Below, piece after piece: positions 1 through 6,796 of a stretch of 22,769 nucleotides of DNA. The DNA comes from H2-BAC3 sp045863035. GTDB lineage: Bacteria > Bacteroidota > Ignavibacteria > Ignavibacteriales > Ignavibacteriaceae. Positions within the stretch are counted from its first letter, which is position 1, and every line of letters begins with the position of its first letter. Position numbers and translations under genes: made by a program. The stretch lies in NCBI GenBank assembly GCA_045863035.1, contig BTUV01000045.1, forward strand, positions 1-22,769. The letters run 5' to 3'. The notes below the pieces were generated by a model. That model saw only the letters and a program-made list of their open reading frames with translations, was not told where the DNA came from and did no database searches.

Positions 1-253
1 TCGCCACTGTATCCGGAATTTCCTTTTTCCAAATTGCATCGTCAGCGATAAGGGTTTGACTCAATTTATTTTTTCCACAATTTATCACTAAAATTAGTAT
101 GACAAATTATGAAAAAATCTGTGTTTTTAGATCGTATTCGAAGATTTTTACGATTTTGTCAGATTTTGGCAGAAGTCAGGACACCTTAAAGTATTTAAAG
201 GAGAGCAACAACAACTTGGATGTCATCGTACATTGCTGATTTTTCAGTCTTCA
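1..253. other. Left-edge stretch, no firm gene
   Basis: No convincing gene is visible. On the minus strand an open frame runs from about position 95 to the window edge and reads roughly FVILILVINCG then KNKLSQTLIADD. It is hydrophobic and then polar, and could be the start of an exported protein. A stop codon lies directly before it and only a GTG could start it, so I do not call it. No clear terminator for the amylase gene is seen here. Confidence 0.3.
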
Positions 254-1711
254 CTAAAAACTGAATATATGACTCTGCCAGGGACCCAGCTCTACAAACA
301 ACCCCGGCAGCAACAGTTCTTCACGGTAACGGTGGTATGTTTTATTATTCAAAACATCAGTCAGGTCAAACTGCTCATCATAACTGCTCACCTCAAGCGG
401 AATGCGGCACTGTGAGGTTCCCGCAGAAAAATTCACCACTACAAGCGCGCGTTCATTATTGTAGCTCCACTCCCAGGCAAGGATGTTGCTGTTCGTATAG
501 TTATTATCCCACACTCTTTTACATTCAATCAGCTTCCACTCCCCTTCACGGAAAATCTCCTTACTTACAATTTTCATCAGTTGATCATAAAATGTTTCAA
601 CCTGATCGTTCGAATGTTCTTTCGGTTCACGTCCGAGCTGAACCGGCAGTTTTACTTTTTTCCCCTGAAGCTGTCCGTGATGAAAAAACCTCATCCCTTT
701 AACAGTTGCAATAATTACTGCCGCTGCTAATGATTTATCTCTGCCAAGCGCGGCTATAGCACGTTCTTCATCATGGTTTTCAATAAAGCGAAGTGACTTT
801 TTCTGAAATGAATCTTCCGCTTTCAGATGATCCCGCACCTTATCTGCGGTGCTGTCACGCAAGCGGTCAAGCAGGCGCTTGTCGTACGTGTAATCAAAGC
901 CGAGCTGTTGCAGTTCCCACTCAAGATCCCAGTAGGCCTCTGCAATAAAAAGAAAATCCTCCCGTTTTTCTCTCACTGCACTTATTACATCCGTCCATAA
1001 TTCCGATGGACTGTCATCACTGCTTTCAAGCAGCATTCCCCAGGTATTTTGAAAAACGTTATTCAGCGCGAGCATTGCCATATCACAACGGACACCATCG
1101 CAAACTCCGGTCAGTTCAGTCAGAACATTCTTATAATACGCCCTCAGCCCCGGGTTAAAAAAATTTACCTGAATCGTATCAGTCCACGCAGGGAAAAACG
1201 GGTCTCTGCCATGTGCGAAATATTTACCTCCTCCGTTCTCCGGCTGATAAAATGTATGCGGCTCTCCGTCATATATATCCCGGTGCACCTCCAGAAAATA
1301 CTCCGGATGTTTTGATATCAGCTCCGTATCAGCGCTGAAGTGATTGGGCACAAAGTCCAGTATCAGCCCCATTCCCATTGAGTGAAGCAGGTCACAGAAT
1401 GCTTTCAGGTCATTCATCGTTCCTATCTCTTTGGCGGGGCGATATATATTAATGGCATAAGGGGAGCCGATCACATCTTCTTTTGTCCAGTCTTTCAGTG
1501 CTTTTGTATAAGAGCGGATAAGACCTTCCTCAAAACAATGCTTAGGTATAACCGAATCGCAGGTTTCCCATACCCCCATCAGCCATATATACCGGAATCC
1601 CTTTTCGCGGAGTGACTCCCAGTACGAGGCGGGTATATCCAGCAGCCAGTGATAATTTCCGCTTTTCAGAAAGAGACGGATATTTATTTCATAGATCAAA
1701 GGGTTTTTCAT
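254..1711 (-). CDS. Alpha-amylase family (GH13) glycoside hydrolase
   Basis: A 485-residue cytoplasmic protein with no signal peptide, expected to hydrolyse or rearrange alpha-glucosidic bonds. The four GH13 core regions are in order: DFVPNH (119-124), GVRCD with the nucleophile Asp at about 210, FIAEAYWD with the acid/base Glu at about 258, and ENHD (311-314) with the transition-state Asp at about 314. The catalytic triad is therefore intact. A beta-rich C-terminal domain of about 90 residues follows the barrel. The ATG is preceded by AGAGGT at good spacing. It starts 11 nt after the pgi stop codon, so the two are very likely co-transcribed, linking alpha-glucan breakdown to the hexose-phosphate pool. 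Substrate and subfamily cannot be told from the sequence; a maltogenic or trehalose-type activity is possible. Confidence 0.88.
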   Translation of the reverse strand: MKNPLIYEINIRLFLKSGNYHWLLDIPASYWESLREKGFRYIWLMGVWETCDSVIPKHCFEEGLIRSYTKALKDWTKEDVIGSPYAINIYRPAKEIGTMNDLKAFCDLLHSMGMGLILDFVPNHFSADTELISKHPEYFLEVHRDIYDGEPHTFYQPENGGGKYFAHGRDPFFPAWTDTIQVNFFNPGLRAYYKNVLTELTGVCDGVRCDMAMLALNNVFQNTWGMLLESSDDSPSELWTDVISAVREKREDFLFIAEAYWDLEWELQQLGFDYTYDKRLLDRLRDSTADKVRDHLKAEDSFQKKSLRFIENHDEERAIAALGRDKSLAAAVIIATVKGMRFFHHGQLQGKKVKLPVQLGREPKEHSNDQVETFYDQLMKIVSKEIFREGEWKLIECKRVWDNNYTNSNILAWEWSYNNERALVVVNFSAGTSQCRIPLEVSSYDEQFDLTDVLNNKTYHRYREELLLPGLFVELGPWQSHIFSF

Positions 1712-1722
1712 TTTGACCTCTG

Positions 1723-3399
1723 TCAGATTTTGGACAACAGATATTCCAGACCGTTATTAATACCATTAGTACAATGAATGCGCATCACCTTGCGATGTTT
1801 GTTCCTGAGCGCCTGAAGATCACCATGCGCCTGCGCCGCGACCAGTACACCGAATGTATATCCCTGCCCCGGCACTTCAATATCCTTATCAATCGTACCG
1901 GTTATCTGCATAAAGAGACCATTATTCTTTCCTCCTTTGTGCAGTTGTCCGGTAGAATGAAGAAAGCGCGGACCATAACCGGTGGTTGTTGTGCAGTGAT
2001 ATTTATCTTTAATTTTCGTTCTTATCTGCGAAAGCAGTTTATCCGTCTTTTCATCATACGGGATAAAGCCAAGCAGCGAAACAAATTTTCCTTCAAGCTG
2101 AGAAGTGAAGAAATCAGCAAGTGCTTTTTGCAGGACAATTTTCTTTGTGTCGCAGTATATCTCCAGTCCGTCTTCAATAAATGCAGGTTTTTCCTCCGGG
2201 AAGGAACCGCTTTGTTTATATGCGGCAAGCCCTTCATTCGCGAGTGTTTTGGCGAGCTGAACGTTCGGCTGGTCAAACGGATTGATCTGCAGCACCGCCC
2301 CTGCTACCGCTGTAGCCATTTCCCAGCGGTAAAACTCCTGGGCAAGTGTATATATATCACCAAGCTCAACAGTTATAATGTTATGCTGCTTTTCGAGCAA
2401 TGTTTTCTTAATTGCGTCAAGCTCTTCATTGTCATCATCTTCAAGCCGCAGGAAAACGAACACGCGGTCTTTTCCGTAAAACTCTGCTGAGGTAAACGGT
2501 TCATCTGCCACCGGAAGAATGCCGGTTCCTTCTTTACCGGTACTTTCGGCAATAAGCTGTTCAACCCACTGCGGAAAAGATGCAATTGAAGGAGACGCGA
2601 AGAAAGTAAGTTTGTCAAAGCTAAGTTTTGCTGCCTCACCGACCACAATACCGGGCATCACACCAGGATTTTCCAACGGGTTTTCGTCCTGACACGCTTT
2701 TTCCATCTGTTCAGCAAATTTCAGAAACCGCTCAACATCCATCCCGATCAGTCCGGCCGGAACCAGACCAAACTCCGTCAGAACGGAGTATCTTCCCCCC
2801 ACCTCAGGCGGGGTGCTAAAAATCTTCCTGAATCCCTTCACCTTTGCCAGTTGCGCAAGCCCGGAGGCCGGATCAGTCAAAGCGATAAATTGGAGCCCCG
2901 GTAGCGGATTCTGATTGGAAATATTCTCAAAAAAAGTATGAAAGAATGACATCGTTTCAGCCGTGCCACCTGATTTACTGGCAACCACAAAAAGCACTTT
3001 TTCGAGCTCATGTTTGTCCAGAATTCCCTGAATCACCGCCGGGTGGGTGCTGTCCACAATTGAGAGTTCAGGGTACTTCTTTTTTGCCCCGTAGGTTTTT
3101 GCAAAAACCTCCGGTGCCAGACTACTCCCCCCCATACCGAGCAGAAGCACATGTTCAAATTCCTGTGCTATTTCTTCAGCAAAAAAACTAATATCTGCGG
3201 TTTTGTTTAAATTCTGTGACGGAAGCTGCAACCAACCCAGCCGGTTGCTCAGCTCTACATCATCTTCCTTTTTGCTCTTCCAAACGGTGAAATCTTTTTC
3301 CCAAATTCTTTTTATTACGCTGTTTTTTGAAAATTCATCTGCTGTCTTCTGAACTGCCTTCCGAATCGTATCGTTCAGGACATAAGAAATTTTATTCAT
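1723..3399 (-). CDS. pgi: Glucose-6-phosphate isomerase
   Basis: 558 residues, interconverting glucose 6-phosphate and fructose 6-phosphate in the cytoplasm. SIS-domain phosphosugar motifs are visible: GMGGSS (88-93), SKSGGT (141-146), GGRYS (201-205) and STGKEGTG (286-293) carrying the candidate catalytic Glu at about 290. The C-terminal TTTGYGPRFLHSTGQ and LHKGG segments resemble the isomerase half of the bifunctional transaldolase/glucose-6-phosphate isomerase proteins more than classical E. coli Pgi. Here the transaldolase half is absent: the ATG has a good GAGGAAG ribosome site just upstream, and no transaldolase reading frame precedes it. First gene of a two-gene operon with the amylase-family gene. 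Upstream lies the RAYT/palindrome region, so its promoter should sit in about 3400-3590. Confidence 0.92.
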   Translation of the reverse strand: MNKISYVLNDTIRKAVQKTADEFSKNSVIKRIWEKDFTVWKSKKEDDVELSNRLGWLQLPSQNLNKTADISFFAEEIAQEFEHVLLLGMGGSSLAPEVFAKTYGAKKKYPELSIVDSTHPAVIQGILDKHELEKVLFVVASKSGGTAETMSFFHTFFENISNQNPLPGLQFIALTDPASGLAQLAKVKGFRKIFSTPPEVGGRYSVLTEFGLVPAGLIGMDVERFLKFAEQMEKACQDENPLENPGVMPGIVVGEAAKLSFDKLTFFASPSIASFPQWVEQLIAESTGKEGTGILPVADEPFTSAEFYGKDRVFVFLRLEDDDNEELDAIKKTLLEKQHNIITVELGDIYTLAQEFYRWEMATAVAGAVLQINPFDQPNVQLAKTLANEGLAAYKQSGSFPEEKPAFIEDGLEIYCDTKKIVLQKALADFFTSQLEGKFVSLLGFIPYDEKTDKLLSQIRTKIKDKYHCTTTTGYGPRFLHSTGQLHKGGKNNGLFMQITGTIDKDIEVPGQGYTFGVLVAAQAHGDLQALRNKHRKVMRIHCTNGINNGLEYLLSKI

Positions 3400-3588
3400 T
3401 TCTTCCTCTAAATAGAAAAACTGTTATTTACACAGAGGTAAACTATGGAAAAATGGCATCATTTTCTAAAAAGATACTTTTAATCACTCCCTTGTTTTTT
3501 TGTGATTTTTCAGAGATTTGTTGTACATTCTCACACCGGGGGAGGCACCGTGGCGGATGCTGTTCTTGCCTCCCGGAGACGATCAACC
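3400..3588. other. Upstream region of pgi
   Basis: AT-rich intergenic stretch between the pgi start codon and the first palindromic repeat module. It must contain the pgi promoter unless transcription enters from the repeats. I cannot identify a confident -33/-7 pair. Open frames crossing it run into repeats and are not credible genes. Confidence 0.4.
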
Positions 3589-3753
3589 CTTCCGCAGGGA
3601 CGATGCAATCGCGAAATTTTTTCTCTTGCGGCACCGAGACAACCCAAATGTTTATCTTTTCTCCCGCCACACTGAGACGATGCGAATGTTTGTCTATTCT
3701 TTTACCATACTGAGACGACGCGTGTATTTGTACAGACGATGCATGCATCGTCT
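3589..3753. repeat. Palindrome module 1 flank and GTAG palindrome
   Basis: A flank of about 96 bp (3589-3684) begins near CTTCCGCAGGGACGATGCAA and contains ATTTTTTCTCTTGCGGCACC. It recurs almost unchanged at 5546-5643. It is followed by degenerate GAGACGATGC-type half sites and, at 3734-3753, a perfect 20-bp palindrome with half-site AGACGATGCA and no loop. Read on the minus strand this palindrome is preceded by GGTAG, i.e. a GTAG foot, the tetranucleotide characteristic of REP elements recognised by RAYT transposases. Confidence 0.8.
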
Positions 3754-3800
3754 CTACCAAAAATCATTGACCTCACCAAAAACGATTGTACCTATCGTAA

Positions 3801-4834
3801 AGACGATGCAATCGCTATTCGGTTTTTATATACACATCAAATTCATGCGATTGCGTCGTCTCATTGTGTATCTGCGGTTTATTGGCTTTCCCGGTTCTAC
3901 CATGAGACGATGCAAATGCAAAACATCCACGACATTATAATTTCGTACAAGCATTTGCATCGTCTCTACAATAAACGATTTAACCTATCGTAAAGACGAT
4001 GCAATCGCTATTCTGTTTTTATAAACACATCAGATTCATGCGATTGCGTCGTCTCATCGTGTATCTGCGGTTTATTGGCTTTCTCGGTTCTACCATGAGA
4101 CGATGCAAATGCAAATCATTCACGACATTATAATTTCGTGCAAGCATTTGCATCGTCTCTACAATAAACAATTAAACTTATCGTAAAGACGATGCAATCG
4201 CCATTCGGTTTATATATACACATCAAATTCATGCGATTGCGTCGTCTCATTGTGTATCTGCGGTTTATTGGCTTTCCCGGTTCTGCCATGAGACGATGCA
4301 AATGCAAATCATTCACGACATTATAATTTCGTGCAAGCATTTGCATCGTCTCTACAATAAACAATTAAACTTATCGTAAAGACGATGCAATCGCCATTCG
4401 GTTTATATATACACATCAAATTCATGCGATTGCGTCGTCTCATCGTGTATCTGCGGTTTATTGGCTTTCCCGGTTCTTCCATGAGACGACGCAAATGCAA
4501 ATCATCCACGACATTATAATTTCGTGCAAGCATTTGCATCGTCTCTACAATAAACGATTTAACCTATCGTAAAGACGATGCAATCGCTATTCGGTTTTTA
4601 TATACACATCAAATTCATGCGATTGCGTCGTCTCATCGTGTATCTGCGGTTTATTGGCTTTCCCGGTTCTTCCATGAGACGACGCAAATGCAAATCATCC
4701 ACGACATTATAATTTCGTGCAAGCATTTGCATCGTCTCTACAATAAACGATTTAACCTATCGTAAAGACGATGCAATCGCTATTCGGTTTTTATATACAC
4801 ATCAAATTCATGCGATTGCGTCGTCTCATTGTGT
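3801..4834. repeat. Tandem array of 193-bp two-hairpin units
   Basis: Five full units plus one partial unit start at 3801, 3994, 4187, 4380, 4573 and 4766, an exact 193-bp period. Each unit has two inverted repeats. Stem A has arms AGACGATGCAATCGC and GCGATTGCGTCGTCT, 15 bp with one mismatch and a 31-nt loop. Stem B has arms GAGACGATGCAAATGC and GCATTTGCATCGTCTC, 16 bp with a 31-nt loop. On the minus strand stem B has a GTAG foot. In most copies the B loop has an inner CACGA/TCGTG stem. Units differ at few sites; units 3 and 4 share variants such as ATCGCCATTCGG, suggesting recent internal duplication. The period is not a multiple of three, and the short frames inside are not genes. Confidence 0.93.
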
Positions 4835-4954
4835 CGCAGCGTTATTGCGATTGTGCTGTGTCGCTGGGGTTTTTTGCCATTTAGTCATCCCGAAAGAATT
4901 GATAATGTACATTTTTGAATATATTATAAAATACCTCCGAAATTCACGGTGGAA

Positions 4955-5500
4955 TCATTCCTTCGGCCAATTCAAGGGATTCATGCGGATATATTGCCTT
5001 ACGGCTTCAAGTTCTGAATCATTCCTGATAATCCTGTCGTAATAACGATCCTGCCATTTAAATACCGACAACTTTTTTCTGGCTTTTCGACATGTCACTG
5101 ACTTGAAGTTCCCTATTACCGTTGACAGTGAACAGGGTTTGGGTGATATCGAGGACATCTTCTCCGAACTATATTTTGGATTCTTCTCACTCACCATCGA
5201 ATCATCCTCGTTCTCATAGTCCGACTCATGAATTATTGCTATTATTCCGTGAAAGTGATCTGGCATTATAATAAACTCGTCTATGGTTACATAAGAAAAA
5301 CTTTTGGGCAAATTTTCCCACGCTGATTTAATAATAATTCCGCTGTCTGTTAACTTGATAACTCCATCGTTGATTGAAGATAAAAGCTTTTCGCGGTTAT
5401 AAGTGTTTATTGTTATAAAATACACACCGTTGCGGGAATAATCCCACCATCTCGCCCTGATTGTGTCAATCTTATATTTGTTCAAAAATCTATCTGACAT
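4955..5500 (-). CDS. REP-associated tyrosine transposase (RAYT, Y1 family)
   Basis: 181 residues, about the usual RAYT length. An HUH single-strand endonuclease of the IS200/Y1 fold, expected to bind and nick palindromic REP-like DNA. Visible features: an early strand YFITINTYNRE (about 27-37), the HUH motif MPDHFHG with His82 and His84 chelating the metal, WQDRYYDRIIRND (149-161), and the candidate catalytic Tyr170 in QYIRMNP, matching the position of the catalytic Tyr in the E. coli RAYT. All key residues are present, so it may be active. No Shine-Dalgarno site is seen and the 5' leader is very AT-rich, suggesting low expression. It sits between two repeat arrays whose palindromes carry the GTAG foot expected of RAYT substrates. 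Members of this family are normally single-copy and domesticated rather than freely mobile. Confidence 0.93.
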   Translation of the reverse strand: MSDRFLNKYKIDTIRARWWDYSRNGVYFITINTYNREKLLSSINDGVIKLTDSGIIIKSAWENLPKSFSYVTIDEFIIMPDHFHGIIAIIHESDYENEDDSMVSEKNPKYSSEKMSSISPKPCSLSTVIGNFKSVTCRKARKKLSVFKWQDRYYDRIIRNDSELEAVRQYIRMNPLNWPKE

Positions 5501-5545
5501 ATAAAAATATATTTTTATTTCATTTGTTTTTATTAGCTGCTATGA

Positions 5546-5674
5546 CCTTTTCCGCAGGGACGATGCAATCGCAGATTTTTTCTCTTGCGGCACCGAGACA
5601 ACCCAAATGTTTGTTTTTTCTCCCGCCACACTGAGACGATGCGTGTATTTGTACAGACGATGCATGCATCGTCT
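5546..5674. repeat. Palindrome module 2 flank and GTAG palindrome
   Basis: A second, directly oriented copy of the module 1 flank (5546-5643), differing by a few bases and lacking the extra half sites of module 1. It is followed by the same TGTATTTGTAC lead-in and the perfect 20-bp palindrome at 5655-5674, with half-site AGACGATGCA and a GTAG foot on the minus strand. Its presence on the other side of the transposase gene shows that the flank plus array is a duplicated module. Confidence 0.8.
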
Positions 5675-5702
5675 CTACCAAAAACAATTGACCCTATCGT
5701 AA

Positions 5703-5969
5703 AGACGATGCAATCGCTATTCGGATTATATATACACATCAGATTCATGCGATTGCGTCGTCTCATCGTGTATCTGCGGTTTATTGGCTTTCCCGGTTCT
5801 TCCATGAGACGACGCAAATGCAAATCATCCACGACATTATAATTTCGTGCAAGCATTTGCATCGTCTCTACAATAAACAATTAAACTTATCGTAAAGACG
5901 ATGCAATCGCTATTCGGATTATATATACACATCAGATTCATGCGATTGCATCGTCTCATTGTGTATCTG
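5703..5969. repeat. Second 193-bp unit array (1.4 copies)
   Basis: One full and one partial unit start at 5703 and 5896, again exactly 193 bp apart. The A-stem loop differs from most of the first array (TTCGGATTATATATAC). In the partial unit the A stem is perfect (5896-5910 pairing with 5942-5956), where the other copies have one mismatch. The unit breaks off after TGTGTATCTG and is followed by the ATTTTTTCTCTTGC signature seen in the module flanks. Confidence 0.88.
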
Positions 5970-5992
5970 GGAATTTTTTCTCTTGCCACAAT

Positions 5993-6014
5993 GAGACGAT
6001 GCATGCATCGTCTC
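5993..6014. repeat. Perfect 22-bp REP-like palindrome
   Basis: Half-site GAGACGATGCA, perfectly self-complementary over 22 bp. On the minus strand it follows GGTA, giving the same GTAG foot as the other palindromes. It looks like the loop-less form of stem B of the 193-bp unit. Confidence 0.85.
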
Positions 6015-6061
6015 TACCAAAATGATTGACCTTTCCGAACAACCCATGCATGTATTTGTAC

Positions 6062-6081
6062 AGACGACGCATGCATCGTCT
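6062..6081. repeat. REP-like palindrome next to ktrA stop
   Basis: AGACGACGCA then TGCATCGTCT, a 20-bp palindrome with one mismatched position, ending 10 bp before the ktrA stop codon. It has the same TGTATTTGTAC lead-in as the palindromes at 3734 and 5655. In ktrBA transcripts it would form a hairpin right behind the coding region, where it could end transcription or protect the mRNA 3' end. There is no T-run, so a classical intrinsic terminator is not shown. Confidence 0.65.
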
Positions 6082-6091
6082 CCGCCTTATA

Positions 6092-6787
6092 TCATCGCTT
6101 CGCGAACACCTTTTTAATATTTTTCTCCGGGCCAAAAACCACCAGTATATCTCCCCGCTCGATCACCGTATCTGCTTCAGGAAGACCTACTATTTTCTCC
6201 ACATTTTTTTTGCTTATTCCAAACACCCCTTTTGATTCAGCCATTCTTCGTATGGTTATAAGACTGACACCAAAACTTTTCCGCAGTTCAAGCTCCTTTA
6301 GTGTTTTGCCAATATATTCCCCTGGTGCCTCAGCTTCTATTATTATATAATCATCGTTTAAACTGAATGAGTCTATTATATTCTCCATAGTAAGAGACTG
6401 CGCAAGCCGTATCGCGGTTTCTTCCTCAGGAAGCAGAACCTCAGCCACTCCCAGATGCTGCAATATCTGCTGATGCTGAGCGGTAACAGCACGTACGATA
6501 ATGCGCTTTACACCAATCTTCTGCAGGTTCATTATCGTGAGCAGTGTCTCTTCAAAATTATCGCGCAGCGCAATTACCACTGCATCAAACTCCTCAAGCC
6601 CCTGAGATCGTAATACTTTTAGATCACAAGAGTCAAGACATATCGTTTGCGTTACACTATCCTTAATCTGGTCAAGTTTCTCAGCATCCTTGTCAATAGC
6701 CAGTACTTCAGTTCCTGAATCAGTCAGCTTCAAACACAGATATTCACCAAAGTGACCAAGTCCGATAACAGCAATTTTTTTTCTCAT
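6092..6787 (-). CDS. ktrA: Potassium uptake regulatory subunit (RCK, KtrA/TrkA family)
   Basis: 231 residues: a single RCK_N plus RCK_C pair, the KtrA layout, about half the length of E. coli TrkA. The Rossmann nucleotide site is GLGHFG (9-14) with the acidic residue at the end of strand 2 (IDKD, Asp32). The RCK_C domain covers roughly 145-228. KtrA-type octameric rings bind NAD(H) or adenine nucleotides on the cytoplasmic face of KtrB and gate K+ entry. It starts 9 nt after the ktrB stop codon, so the two are co-transcribed and probably form one transporter. The ATG is preceded by a weak AGG. Family assignment is firm; which nucleotide controls it is not visible. Confidence 0.92.
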   Translation of the reverse strand: MRKKIAVIGLGHFGEYLCLKLTDSGTEVLAIDKDAEKLDQIKDSVTQTICLDSCDLKVLRSQGLEEFDAVVIALRDNFEETLLTIMNLQKIGVKRIIVRAVTAQHQQILQHLGVAEVLLPEEETAIRLAQSLTMENIIDSFSLNDDYIIIEAEAPGEYIGKTLKELELRKSFGVSLITIRRMAESKGVFGISKKNVEKIVGLPEADTVIERGDILVVFGPEKNIKKVFAKR

Positions 6788-6796
6788 ATACTAAAC

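Noticed and set aside
1..95. Acetate kinase-like start (ILVINCG) on the minus strand at the left edge
   Set aside because: The likeness is seven residues only, the following Ser-rich motif is missing, and no suitable start codon is present.
1774..2490. 238-residue plus-strand frame
   Set aside because: It is antisense to pgi, whose motifs and ribosome site are clear.
3443..4539. Open frames of 72-140 residues inside the first repeat array
   Set aside because: They are translations of the 193-bp repeat. The period is not a multiple of three, they occur on both strands, and none has a ribosome site or a family motif.
3801..4834. CRISPR array
   Set aside because: Units are 193 bp with no unique spacers, and no cas gene is present.
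5533..5880. 115-residue and 85-residue frames across the second array
   Set aside because: Same repeat sequence read in opposite strands; near-copies of frames in the first array.
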